From Anaerolineaceae bacterium (GTDB lineage Bacteria > Chloroflexota > Anaerolineae > Anaerolineales > Anaerolineaceae): DNA of 17,679 nt. Below the pieces are notes generated by a model. That model did not search any database and was not told the origin of the DNA. It worked only from the letters and a program-made list of their open reading frames with translations. How positions within the stretch are numbered: position 1 is the first letter of the stretch; every line of letters begins with the position of its first letter. Below, one piece after another: positions 6,274-13,518 of this stretch. A program made the translations under genes and the position numbers. The stretch is taken from assembly GCA_021107195.1 (NCBI GenBank), contig JAIOTF010000030.1:1-17679 (forward strand). Reading direction: 5' to 3'.

Positions 6274-7392
6274 TTACAGTCCTTTCTCCTTGCATACTTT
6301 GGCAAACCAACGATCCCGTGGGGATGAACCGATTGGCGGCGGATTATTTACCAACTGCTGAATGCTGCTGTAGATCTCTTCAGCCATTGGGATCACGCCA
6401 CCTGGGCGGCCAATAAAGGAGATTGGCAGACTTTCTTTAGTGTAAACCAGAACATCGTCCAGCATTTGCCCGTTGTTCATCTCTACTACCAGCATTCCAT
6501 CCAGCGTCTTGCTGAGTCGCTTCATCACTTCTTCCGGGAATGGGTGCAGCGATACTGGCCGCACCAGACCGACCGGGATACCTTCGGCACGGGCGGTGCG
6601 TACCGCAGACAGCGCCACTCGGCCGGCTGTTCCAAAGCCAACCACGGCATAGCGAGCGTCTTCCATGAAGTATTCTTTGCAGATCACTTCGTTGGCGCGG
6701 GCTTCCTGCCAGCGCTTGAGGATGCGCAGATTGGTGATTTCCTGTTTGGGTGGGTCCAGGGAAATTGACGTCAAAAAACGGGCCGGTCGGCCTTCGCAGC
6801 CGTCAGTGGCCCATTCGGGGAATTGTTTCTTGCGGGGTTTCATTGGCGGCAGTTCGGCAGGTTCCATCATTTGGCCGATGCTGCCGTCGATAAGGATCAC
6901 GACGATTGATCTGTATTTTTCTGCCAGTTCAAAGGCACCATAGGTAAGGTCAATGGTCTCCTGAATATTGGCCGGGGCGAGCACGATGGGATAGTAATCG
7001 CCATGGCCGCCGCCGTGCACGATATGCTTGTAGTCGCTTTGTGCGGGGGCGATATTGCCCAAACCCGGGCCGCCGCGCATCACATCTACCAGCACCATCG
7101 GTATTTCAGTGCCGGCAATGTAGGATAAACCTTCCATCATCAGGCTTACCCCCGGGCTGGAGGAAGAGGTCATCGTCCGCCGCCCGGTGCAAGCTGCTCC
7201 ATAGACCATATTGATCGCGCCGAGTTCGCTTTCAGCCTGTACAAATGCCCGGCCTAATGCCGGCATGCGGTGCGACAGATATTCCAACGCCTCTGTTTGC
7301 GGGGTGATTGGATAACCGAAGTAGGCATCTACACCGGCTCGTACCGCCGCTTCTGCAAACGCAATATTTCCTTTTAGAAGTTCTTTCGTCAT
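6274..7392 (-). CDS. korA: 2-oxoacid:ferredoxin oxidoreductase, alpha subunit
   Basis: This 372-residue subunit supplies the pyrimidine-binding face of the TPP site and the transketolase C-terminal-like domain. The N-terminal part reads LLKGNIAFAEAAVRAGVDAY, then GYPITPQTE (26-34), a KorA/VorB signature. Further hallmarks are AESELGAINMVYGAACTGRR and TSSSSPGVSLMMEGLSY. The domain II strand YAVVGFGTAGRVALSAV begins near residue 249. It is not fused to a gamma domain, matching the separate korC. AGGAGG lies six bases before the ATG. korD ends 9 bases upstream and korB starts two bases past its stop. Substrate choice within the 2-oxoglutarate/2-oxoisovalerate group cannot be decided from sequence alone. 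Confidence 0.93.
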   Translation of the reverse strand: MTKELLKGNIAFAEAAVRAGVDAYFGYPITPQTEALEYLSHRMPALGRAFVQAESELGAINMVYGAACTGRRTMTSSSSPGVSLMMEGLSYIAGTEIPMVLVDVMRGGPGLGNIAPAQSDYKHIVHGGGHGDYYPIVLAPANIQETIDLTYGAFELAEKYRSIVVILIDGSIGQMMEPAELPPMKPRKKQFPEWATDGCEGRPARFLTSISLDPPKQEITNLRILKRWQEARANEVICKEYFMEDARYAVVGFGTAGRVALSAVRTARAEGIPVGLVRPVSLHPFPEEVMKRLSKTLDGMLVVEMNNGQMLDDVLVYTKESLPISFIGRPGGVIPMAEEIYSSIQQLVNNPPPIGSSPRDRWFAKVCKEKGL

Positions 7393-7401
7393 GTTTTCCT
7401 C

Positions 7402-7644
7402 CTACGCGCTTGCCTGGGCGGGTTGTTTTGCAAAGCGGTAGACAGTGATCGCCGCATCCGGGCAGACCAGAGCGCATATACCGCAGGCAGTGCAACTTTC
7501 CAGATATTGTTCGGCTGGGTGATAACCTTTAGGGTTCAACCGGTCGGGTGCCAGACGGATTACTTGCTGTGGACAGAAGTTAACACACAATCCACAGCCT
7601 TTGCAGTAAAAATCGCTGACTTCGATTCGTCCCTTTGGGGGCAT
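7402..7644 (-). CDS. korD: 2-oxoacid:ferredoxin oxidoreductase, delta subunit (2x[4Fe-4S] ferredoxin-like)
   Basis: The 80-residue protein has two complete cluster motifs, C14-x2-C17-x2-C20-x3-C24-P and C51-x2-C54-x2-C57-x3-C61-P, as in bacterial 8Fe ferredoxins. Position at the head of the operon makes it the electron-transfer delta subunit that carries electrons from the TPP/FeS core to soluble ferredoxin. AAGGAGGAA five bases before the ATG is the best ribosome site of the operon. The gene order delta-alpha-beta-gamma is common for KorDABC/VorDABC operons. It is the first gene transcribed, after an intergenic region with an array of GCACAA half-sites. Confidence 0.92.
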   Translation of the reverse strand: MPPKGRIEVSDFYCKGCGLCVNFCPQQVIRLAPDRLNPKGYHPAEQYLESCTACGICALVCPDAAITVYRFAKQPAQASA

Positions 7645-7709
7645 TTATTCCTCCTTGTGAAAAACACTTGGATAACAGAAATTGTAAGGTGCTTTAAAAT
7701 TGCGATGCC

Positions 7710-7742
7710 TTGTGCGGACACACGGGCACAATACTATTGTGC
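7710..7742 (-). promoter_or_regulatory. Array of GCACAA/TTGTGC half-sites upstream of the kor operon
   Basis: TTGTGC (7710-7715), GCACAA (7726-7731) and TTGTGC (7737-7742) alternate in orientation. The last two form a perfect 17-base palindrome GCACAATA-C-TATTGTGC (7726-7742); the first two form an inverted pair with a 10-base spacer. It lies 66-98 bases upstream of korD, in the right place for an operator. The regulator is not identifiable; the half-site recalls Rex (TTGTG...CACAA) but the spacing does not fit. Confidence 0.45.
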
Positions 7743-7914
7743 TCGCCATCGCCGGGTTTGTGTAGTGTCAATTATCATCTAACCATCAAACAAACTTCCA
7801 TAGATTTTTATACGCATTGTGGATGCTGAACGTAGGATGAGGTGATTTTTGACTGGTATTTTTTGGATGTGCAGGCGTATTGTGTTTCCAACTACCTTCT
7901 ATCCTCGCTGCGCG

Positions 7915-7942
7915 TTCCCCATTTTTTACGAAAAACAGGGAA
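7915..7942. repeat. Hairpin of the TTCCC / A5-T5 / GGGAA type
   Basis: TTCCC (7915-7919) pairs with GGGAA (7938-7942), and inside it TTTTT (7922-7926) pairs with AAAAA (7931-7935) around a short TACG loop. The layout resembles the three hairpins at 15166-15419 (pyrimidine/G outer stem, A/T inner stem, small CG-containing loop), suggesting a family of intergenic structures. Confidence 0.35.
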
Positions 7943-8029
7943 GGAATTTATCGGTTTTGTAAGATGTAAATTTCTGACGTGAAGCGGAATGATAAATTTT
8001 ATATTCTGCATTGTGGTTTGCCAGCCGGG

Positions 8030-8035
8030 TATAAT
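8030..8035 (+). promoter_or_regulatory. Candidate -10 element for the NicO-propeller gene
   Basis: TATAAT matches consensus exactly, 56 bases upstream of the chosen start codon. No good -35 lies 16-18 bases upstream (TTGTGG at 8011-8016 is only 13 bases away), so the promoter may depend on an activator or be weak. Confidence 0.4.
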
Positions 8036-8091
8036 TCAGGCATTAAAGCCCCTGTATGAGGAGTCATCCTTCAGTGCCAGGACGAAAGATC

Positions 8092-10653
8092 ATGAAGCAG
8101 CCCAAATTTACCCGTACCCCCCGATTTTTCAGGGTGTGTGCGCTGATTCTTGCCATTATTTTTCTGCTTTCCCCTGCTTTTTCGGTTTCTGCACATCCGT
8201 TGGATGAATATCTCCACACTTTTTATCTGGATATTTTTGAAGACCAGTTGCAACTGGAATGGCGTATTACCACCGGTCCGTTGTTGGCGAATGTTGCCTG
8301 GTTTGAAGCCGACCTCGATATTGATGGGGCCATCAGCGACCAGGAGGCCCGCGCTTATGTCGCCGCCCGCGTCCTTTCCCTGGAAACCATCGCTGATCAA
8401 GAGATTGTCATCCATTGGGAAATCGCGGAGATTTCCTGGCCTCAGGAGAAATCAGCCCTTGAATTAGGTGAGGAAGACATAACTTTTCAGCTTGCCGCCA
8501 AAATCCCCGATGGTCTTCAACAGCCTTTCCAACTGCAGATCCGCAATCAATTCGAACAGACAGCCAACAAACTTTGGTTTTATGTTAACGCACATGACAA
8601 TTGGCAATTTCAGAGTATTCAGCAAGGTCCTGATTCACTCACCTTCGATCTTTCCAGGTCGATTTTTTCCGGGGACGAGTGGCTCACGGAATGGGACAGC
8701 GGCAAGCCGCAGGTGAATGGTCTTACTGCACAAGGCATCCAGGACCCGGCCGCCAGCCTGCAAACCCGCCCCAAATTGACTCGCATCGTAGAACAGGCCG
8801 CGCAGAATAATGGCCTTCTCTTCTACATCAGCGCCGCTGGTATTGCTATCTTTCTGGGCATGCTGCATGCCTTTTCCCCCGGCCATGGAAAATCGATTGT
8901 TACTGCTTATATGCTCGGCAGCAGGGGAAACTGGCTCTACGCTATTTATCTTGGGATAATTGTTTCTATCACCCATACACTGACCGTGATTACGATTGGC
9001 TTGCTGCTTCTTTTCACCTCGCGACTTATTATGCCCACCGCTTTCTTCCCTCTCCTGGAAGTGCTTTCCGGCATTCTGATTCTCATTATCGGTTTGGTGT
9101 TGGTGGTCAACAGCTCGCGTTTCTACAAGACCAGAATTAAAACCTTGCAGCAGGCCGAAGAACAAGGCACGCAAGTTGAAACCTTCGATGACAACCCCAA
9201 CCGCGCCCGAATCACCATCCAGCAGCCGATCACCGAAGAAGCTCCCTCGCATTGGCATGTGGGCCCGAAATACATCCCCCGCCACAAAGCTGATACCTCT
9301 AAAATGGATTGGAAAACCCTGCTCGCCATTGGTACCAGCGGCGGCATGGTTCCCTGCCCGGATGCCGTTGCCATCCTCATTATTGCGGCTGCTTCACAAC
9401 AACTGCCTTTGGGCATTTTCCTGATCACTGCTTTCAGCATCGGCATCGCCGCCACCCTGATCCTGATTGGCTTGTCTGTGATGAAGAGCAAACAATGGCT
9501 CTCGCGCTTCAAACTCGTTGACCGTTTTATCCCTTATGCTCCCCTGGCAAGCGCCATCGTTATCTTCGCCCTGGGCATTGGCCTCACCTATACCGCCCTT
9601 TCACGATACCAACCTCCGGCGCAGGCGGCCGTTCCGCAGCAAGAAATTCTGCCGTCCTTTGTTCTCGAAGATGCTAAGGTCATCTTTATGGACTATGACG
9701 AAGAGCGAAATAACCAGCTCTTTCAGGGTTCGCCTGTACAATCTTTTTCCAATCAACTCACTGATGAACCGAACGGCATTGTCGATTTTGTTACCTGCGA
9801 TGAGCAAGGCGTCATCTATTACTCGATTTTCGACTCTGATACCCGTCAGAGCCAGATCATGCGCATGGGACTGAGTGATGACCCGCCAGTATCTATATTC
9901 CAGAAAGAGAACGCTCTCTTGCAAGGGCTCTTGCTCACCCCTGATTCGGCTCATCTGGCTTTTGAGCAGATTGAATTCCCCGACCAGCAATCCATGTACG
10001 GCAGCATGCGCATCTGGCTGCTCAACCTGGCAGATAACGAAGCCGCTCCCCTGATCGATAATCCCCAGGTGTTCAATTTCAACGCCGGCTTTTCCTTTGA
10101 TATGCAGTGGTTAACCTATACCAACAGCAGCAATTCCAGCATCTATCTCTATGATTTCGATGCGCAGCAATCGATTTTTATTCCCAATAATGTGGGTGCC
10201 AAAGTTGTTTGGGCGCCCCATGAAAACCGATTCCTGTACACCAACCTGGTCGAAGCGGAGGGGAAATTGATTGCCAACCTGTTCCTGTACGATCCGCTTG
10301 ACCAGACCGCTGTCAATCTCTCTGAGCAGTTGAAAGGCGAATCCAACGGCGGTTTTTGGTCCCCTGATGGTCAGTCGATCGCTATTGTTCAACGTCAGGG
10401 AGAAATGCTGGATGGCACCAATATTTTACGCTATGATCCCGAGACTGGTGCGGTGGACGCCATCACCAGCGGCAAAGGCTATTTCCACAAAGATTTGAGC
10501 TGGTCGCCAGATGGCCAATACCTGCTTTATGAACAGACACCCCTGGGCGACAACACAGAAAATGGCGGATTATGGGTTGTCAATGTCGAAACCGGCCAGA
10601 CCGATCAGGTCTCACTCTCTGGCCGCTACCCTGAATGGTTCACCCCCCGGTAG
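8092..10653 (+). CDS. NicO-family metal transporter fused to a C-terminal TolB-like beta-propeller
   Basis: The product has 853 residues. A signal peptide (about 1-34, cut near VSA) is followed by an extracytoplasmic N-terminal domain starting HPLDEYLHTF. This contains a canonical EF-hand loop at 74-85, with D74, D76, D78, S82 and E85. The transport core (about 242-505) has several membrane helices with GMLHAFSPGHGKS (H259, H265, K267), ITHT (H295) and GTSGGMVPCPDA (414-425), the signatures of NicO/RcnA-like nickel/cobalt transporters. A soluble loop between the halves has histidines at 387, 389 and 398. From about 525 to the end lie beta-propeller repeats with LTPDSAHLAF, WSPDGQSIAIV and WSPDGQYLLYE. 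The ATG at 8092 has AGGA upstream and starts directly before the signal peptide; an ATG at 8056 lacks a ribosome site. Metal and direction of transport are not shown. The fused propeller is unusual. Confidence 0.85.
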   Translation: MKQPKFTRTPRFFRVCALILAIIFLLSPAFSVSAHPLDEYLHTFYLDIFEDQLQLEWRITTGPLLANVAWFEADLDIDGAISDQEARAYVAARVLSLETIADQEIVIHWEIAEISWPQEKSALELGEEDITFQLAAKIPDGLQQPFQLQIRNQFEQTANKLWFYVNAHDNWQFQSIQQGPDSLTFDLSRSIFSGDEWLTEWDSGKPQVNGLTAQGIQDPAASLQTRPKLTRIVEQAAQNNGLLFYISAAGIAIFLGMLHAFSPGHGKSIVTAYMLGSRGNWLYAIYLGIIVSITHTLTVITIGLLLLFTSRLIMPTAFFPLLEVLSGILILIIGLVLVVNSSRFYKTRIKTLQQAEEQGTQVETFDDNPNRARITIQQPITEEAPSHWHVGPKYIPRHKADTSKMDWKTLLAIGTSGGMVPCPDAVAILIIAAASQQLPLGIFLITAFSIGIAATLILIGLSVMKSKQWLSRFKLVDRFIPYAPLASAIVIFALGIGLTYTALSRYQPPAQAAVPQQEILPSFVLEDAKVIFMDYDEERNNQLFQGSPVQSFSNQLTDEPNGIVDFVTCDEQGVIYYSIFDSDTRQSQIMRMGLSDDPPVSIFQKENALLQGLLLTPDSAHLAFEQIEFPDQQSMYGSMRIWLLNLADNEAAPLIDNPQVFNFNAGFSFDMQWLTYTNSSNSSIYLYDFDAQQSIFIPNNVGAKVVWAPHENRFLYTNLVEAEGKLIANLFLYDPLDQTAVNLSEQLKGESNGGFWSPDGQSIAIVQRQGEMLDGTNILRYDPETGAVDAITSGKGYFHKDLSWSPDGQYLLYEQTPLGDNTENGGLWVVNVETGQTDQVSLSGRYPEWFTPR

Positions 10654-10859
10654 AATAGCAAGTCTGCTCCTTGCTTGTGCTCATAAGTAGGCCTTGTGAT
10701 CTCCTTCACTGAAAACAAATCTGTTCTTGTCCGGCTTAAAATGCTGCTTCATATCCACCAAAAACACCCTTTGGCTCTAATCAAATTCTTATCATCAATT
10801 AATCAAACTCTAAAACCATACCTGCCCCCTTCATGGTTATAATGATAGTGGAGACGCAT

Positions 10860-11165
10860 ATGCCAGAACCAGCACTCACAAAGGAAAGAGAAACCGTATT
10901 TCGCAAGGCGGCCGTTTACAGCCGGCTGATCCTGCGCTTGATCCTCGATCCCCGTGTCAGTCTCTTTCTCAAGGCGCTGCCCTTTGGCAGCCTCTTGTAT
11001 CTGGTGCTGCCCGACCTGTTCCCCTTCATTGTGGATGATGCCCTCGTTCTGGGGCTGGGCGTTTATCTTTTCATTGCCCTTTGCCCGCAGGAAGTTGTTC
11101 AGGAACATCTGGCAGAAATGCAAAATCGTAATCAAACCGCTGCATCAACCACTGTGGATGGTTGA
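10860..11165 (+). CDS. Small DUF1232 (YkvA)-like membrane protein
   Basis: The 101-residue product has a charged N-terminus (residues 1-25) and then a hydrophobic segment, DPRVSLFLKALPFGSLLYLV, followed by LPDLFPFIVDDALVLGLGV. This resembles the DUF1232 pattern 'P.D.IPD..P..G..DDA.VL', a membrane-associated domain of unknown function. The C-terminal 25 residues are polar. The ATG at 10860 has GGAG six bases upstream; an ATG nine codons earlier lacks one. A TATAAT sits at 10838-10843 but is so close to the start that it would leave almost no leader, so the true promoter is uncertain. It lies 206 bases after the transporter gene, without a clear terminator between them. Confidence 0.7.
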   Translation: MPEPALTKERETVFRKAAVYSRLILRLILDPRVSLFLKALPFGSLLYLVLPDLFPFIVDDALVLGLGVYLFIALCPQEVVQEHLAEMQNRNQTAASTTVDG

Positions 11166-11320
11166 TGAGCAATCCGCTGGCGTGTGATCTCTCAAGCCGC
11201 GCTGGCGTGATCACTGAGCTCCATACATAGCGTAGATTGATTAACAAGCATCATTGAATAACGCCGTTTCGAATGAATCAGGTGGTATGTTTTGTGTTGT
11301 CTTTGAAAGGAGAAAAAAAT

Positions 11321-12112
11321 ATGAAGAAGCAATCTTATCTTATTATCCTGGCGGTATTGGTCTTTCTGACCATGGCTTGCAGCCTGGGCGCGGTTACCGA
11401 CGCCATAACCGGCAATAAAGCCCCCGAGGCCGAGCCGGAAGTTGCCATGCCCACATCGGAGATCAGCGGTGTTGGCGAAATGGAGGTTGAATTGACCCCC
11501 ACACCCAAGCTTAAGGATGTTACCGATGACTACCTGGACGAGTTCAACATCCTCACCGAAGACTGGAGCGGGCCTATCACCATGACCTCCCAGGCCCAGC
11601 CTGGCAAGGAGCAAACCAAGATCTCGTATGAAGACAGTAAACTTATTTTTGGCCTCTACGACTATGAGACCTACGTCTACCAATTCAACCAGCGCCCCGC
11701 CGACCCCGATGTTCTGCTGGAGCTGAAATATCAGGCCGGCGGTGCCCATGAGAACGGCATTGCCCTCATCTGCCGTGCAAAGCCCGACCAGTCCGAGTGG
11801 TATGAATTCCGTGTTTCCAGCACCGGGCAATACGCGATCTATTATTATGACGCTGCCCTGCGCGACGATTACAAGAACCCCTACAAGGAACTTGCTAAAG
11901 GCGTCTCGGCTGCCATTCGCCCCACCCGCGAGAACATCATGCGCGTGATGTGCAACGGCACCGCCCTCGTTCTCGAAGTCAACGGTGAAGAAGTTAAAAC
12001 CGTTCAGGATAGTACCTTGACCGAAGGCGGCCTGGTTGGTGTGGGCGCCATGTCTTACAACAATTTGCCCGTCAACATCATGATGGACTACTTCGGCCTT
12101 TTCAAGCCATAG
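11321..12112 (+). CDS. Lipoprotein with a concanavalin/laminin-G-like beta-sandwich domain (paralogue 1)
   Basis: The 263-residue product starts with a lipoprotein signal: MKKQ, a hydrophobic core, then LTMAC with Cys20 as the likely lipidation site. The -3 position is Thr, not the usual Leu. A Pro/Glu/Thr-rich linker (about 25-68) leads to a beta-rich domain beginning DDYLDEFN, with LELKYQAGG, NGIALICRAK, WYEFRVSSTGQYAIYYYD and a terminal MMDYFGLF. This pattern, including 'NGI.LICR...WYEFRVS..G.Y' and 'G.VG..A', resembles DUF1080/laminin-G-type beta sandwiches found in Chloroflexota lipoproteins. AAGGAG lies eight bases before the ATG. A strong terminator follows, so it ends a transcript. 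The next gene is a paralogue. The ligand is unknown; carbohydrate binding is possible. Confidence 0.78.
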   Translation: MKKQSYLIILAVLVFLTMACSLGAVTDAITGNKAPEAEPEVAMPTSEISGVGEMEVELTPTPKLKDVTDDYLDEFNILTEDWSGPITMTSQAQPGKEQTKISYEDSKLIFGLYDYETYVYQFNQRPADPDVLLELKYQAGGAHENGIALICRAKPDQSEWYEFRVSSTGQYAIYYYDAALRDDYKNPYKELAKGVSAAIRPTRENIMRVMCNGTALVLEVNGEEVKTVQDSTLTEGGLVGVGAMSYNNLPVNIMMDYFGLFKP

Positions 12113-12135
12113 CCGTTTGTTTCCAATTCACCCTC

Positions 12136-12163
12136 AACGCCGCCCGAATGGGCGGCGTTTTTT
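12136..12163 (+). terminator. Rho-independent terminator after lipoprotein gene 1
   Basis: AACGCCGCCC (12136-12145) and GGGCGGCGTT (12150-12159) form a perfect 10-bp GC-rich stem with a GAAT loop, running into six Ts (12158-12163). It starts 23 bases after the stop codon and is a classical intrinsic terminator. Confidence 0.93.
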
Positions 12164-12188
12164 CTGTAAAGGCTGGCACTGCTCTGCA

Positions 12189-12213
12189 TTAGCTGAGCCT
12201 GCCGAAGTGAGCG
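12189..12213. repeat. Short dispersed repeat, copy B
   Basis: This 25-base segment beginning TTAGCTGA matches 4664-4688 at 19 of 25 positions. Its complement contains CTTCGGCAGGCTCAG, a phrase that recurs between genes in many bacterial genomes. It is too short to classify further. Confidence 0.3.
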
Positions 12214-12286
12214 GTTGTGCCGCTACCCAAACTGCCATTTATCAATCATTCCCCATTGCTTATCAATTTTTCTGTCAATTTTTCAC

Positions 12287-12315
12287 TTGACTTTCATTTT
12301 GAAATTTATTATAGT
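12287..12315 (+). promoter_or_regulatory. Predicted sigma-70-type promoter for lipoprotein gene 2
   Basis: TTGACT (12287-12292) and TATAGT (12310-12315) are separated by exactly 17 A/T-rich bases, each one mismatch from consensus. It lies 88 bases upstream of the start codon and downstream of the gene-1 terminator, so the second lipoprotein gene has its own transcription unit. Confidence 0.75.
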
Positions 12316-12402
12316 AAATTCATCAGGAATCACCAAATTTGCCGGATGCCGCTTGTCGGCAGCAAATTAATCATCTTCCTATAAAGATTGAGAGGGAAAA
12401 TC

Positions 12403-13233
12403 ATGAAACGGTTTAAAGTAGTATTGCTTTTGTCATTTTCATTATTAGTGCTGCTTGCTTGCAGCTTTGGCGGTGACAAAGCCGAAGAGCAGCCTATCGA
12501 AATTCCAACACTGGCTCCCCTGCCCACCCAAGCCCCAACGCTGCCTCCACCCCCGCCAGAAGAACCCCCACAGCCAGAGCCGCCAGCAGTAGAAGAAGTA
12601 CCACCGCCAGTAGTAGAAGAACCTGCGCCTGCTGCCGGGCCATTGGTGGGATCTGATGCTGCCTGGATCCAGGTTGTTGCCGCTGGTGACAAAAGCAAGG
12701 AATTCGGCACAGAGATGGGTGGACGTTTTGTGATTGACCTGCCTTCTGCCGAAACCTACTCCTATGCCTTCGTGGATGGCGCCAGTTTTGGCGATGTGTA
12801 TGTTGAAGTTGATGTGGAAACCGTCAAAGCTGACAATAATGGGATTGCCTTGATCTGCCGTCAGTCTGATGATGGCTGGTACGAACTACGCATCGCTACC
12901 CGCGGCCCCAACACTGGTTCCTACCAGGTGTTCCGTTATGATCCCTCACTGTTGGCCCGCAAGCGTGTGCCTTATGTGAATTTGCTTAATAATTTAACCA
13001 AAGTCAACACCCCCGACATCATCAATGGGTCCCTCAAAGTCAACACGATTGGTTTGTCCTGCAAAGGCGAGGAACTGCGCGTTTTCATCAATGGCGTGGA
13101 ACAACTGCCTCCCGACAAGCAGGTGATTACTGATAGTGGTCTGGATGAAGGCTCTGTTGGTTTTGGCGCGATGTCCTTCGGCGGCGGCCCTGTTCAGATT
13201 GAATTCGACCTGAATTCTTTCACTGCTGAATAG
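12403..13233 (+). CDS. Lipoprotein with a concanavalin/laminin-G-like beta-sandwich domain (paralogue 2)
   Basis: The 276-residue product has a good lipobox, LLAC, with Cys20 as the lipidation site. The linker (about 25-85) is extremely rich in Pro and Glu (PPPPPEEPPQPEPPAVEE) and should hold the domain away from the membrane. The C-terminal domain matches the upstream gene: NNGIALICRQSDDGWYELRIA, then GLSCKGEELRVFINGVE, GSVGFGAMSFGGGPVQIEFD. A cysteine pair is conserved in both paralogues (in LICR and in LSCKG/VMCNG) and could form a disulfide. The ATG at 12403 has GAGAGGG seven bases upstream; a TTG five codons earlier overlaps that site. It has its own promoter, in contrast to an operon with paralogue 1. 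Function is unknown. Confidence 0.78.
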   Translation: MKRFKVVLLLSFSLLVLLACSFGGDKAEEQPIEIPTLAPLPTQAPTLPPPPPEEPPQPEPPAVEEVPPPVVEEPAPAAGPLVGSDAAWIQVVAAGDKSKEFGTEMGGRFVIDLPSAETYSYAFVDGASFGDVYVEVDVETVKADNNGIALICRQSDDGWYELRIATRGPNTGSYQVFRYDPSLLARKRVPYVNLLNNLTKVNTPDIINGSLKVNTIGLSCKGEELRVFINGVEQLPPDKQVITDSGLDEGSVGFGAMSFGGGPVQIEFDLNSFTAE

Positions 13234-13255
13234 TTTTATTTCCGATTCGTAAAAT

Positions 13256-13289
13256 CAAGACTGGTGAGGTTCATCCCTCACCAGTCTTG
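13256..13289 (+). terminator. Hairpin after lipoprotein gene 2, probable terminator
   Basis: CAAGACTGGTGAGG (13256-13269) and CCTCACCAGTCTTG (13276-13289) form a perfect 14-bp stem with a 6-base loop, 22 bases past the stop codon. The following sequence (TGAATGATTTTG) is only weakly T-rich, so efficiency is uncertain. Confidence 0.6.
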
Positions 13290-13300
13290 TGAATGATTTT

Positions 13301-13444
13301 GTCATTGGGAGAAGGGCGTTAGTCCGATGAAGCATCCTCCTCAGGCTTGGGGATTGCCGCAGTCGCTTCGCTCCTTCGTAGTGACATCAAGTGGGGATTT
13401 TTAATCTCCTCCGAATCTGTCATTGTGAGTGAAGCGACAATTGC
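13301..13444. repeat. Composite dispersed repeat (GTCATTG..GAAGC type)
   Basis: GTCATTGGGAG (13301-13311) is partly repeated as GTCATTGTGAG (13419-13429), where it continues GTGAAGCGACAATTGC. The segment at 13352-13385 (GATTGCCGCAGTCGCTTCG to GTGACA) is an inverted, imperfect copy of 13418-13444. The mix of direct and inverted 'TCATTG.GAG.GAAGC..AAT' units is typical of small intergenic palindromic repeats. No coding capacity is visible. Confidence 0.5.
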
Positions 13445-13518
13445 ACTGCAATGCGGAGCAGTGCAGGTTATCCACCCGCTCCACATACGTCATTCATTGT
13501 TTGCGTACATTCACAGCG

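Larger units (their letters stand above)
7645..8091. other. Divergent intergenic region between korD and the transporter gene
   Basis: The region carries the half-site array near korD, a hairpin with A/T arms at 7915-7942 and a candidate -10 for the plus-strand gene at 8030-8035. No clear -35/-10 pair was found for the kor operon: a perfect TTGACA on the minus strand (7766-7771) has no -10 at usable distance. No RNA gene or riboswitch was recognised. Confidence 0.5.

Noticed and set aside
7766..7771. Perfect TTGACA on the minus strand upstream of korD as a -35
   Set aside because: The hexamer 17 bases downstream is TGGCGA and no good -10 lies within 15-19 bases, so it is not called as a promoter.
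8635..9285. 216-codon minus-strand frame inside the transporter gene
   Set aside because: It is antisense to the NicO signature helices and has no independent support.
10658..10680. Small AGCAAG/CTTGCT hairpin after the transporter gene as a terminator
   Set aside because: A six-base stem without a T-run is too weak to support.
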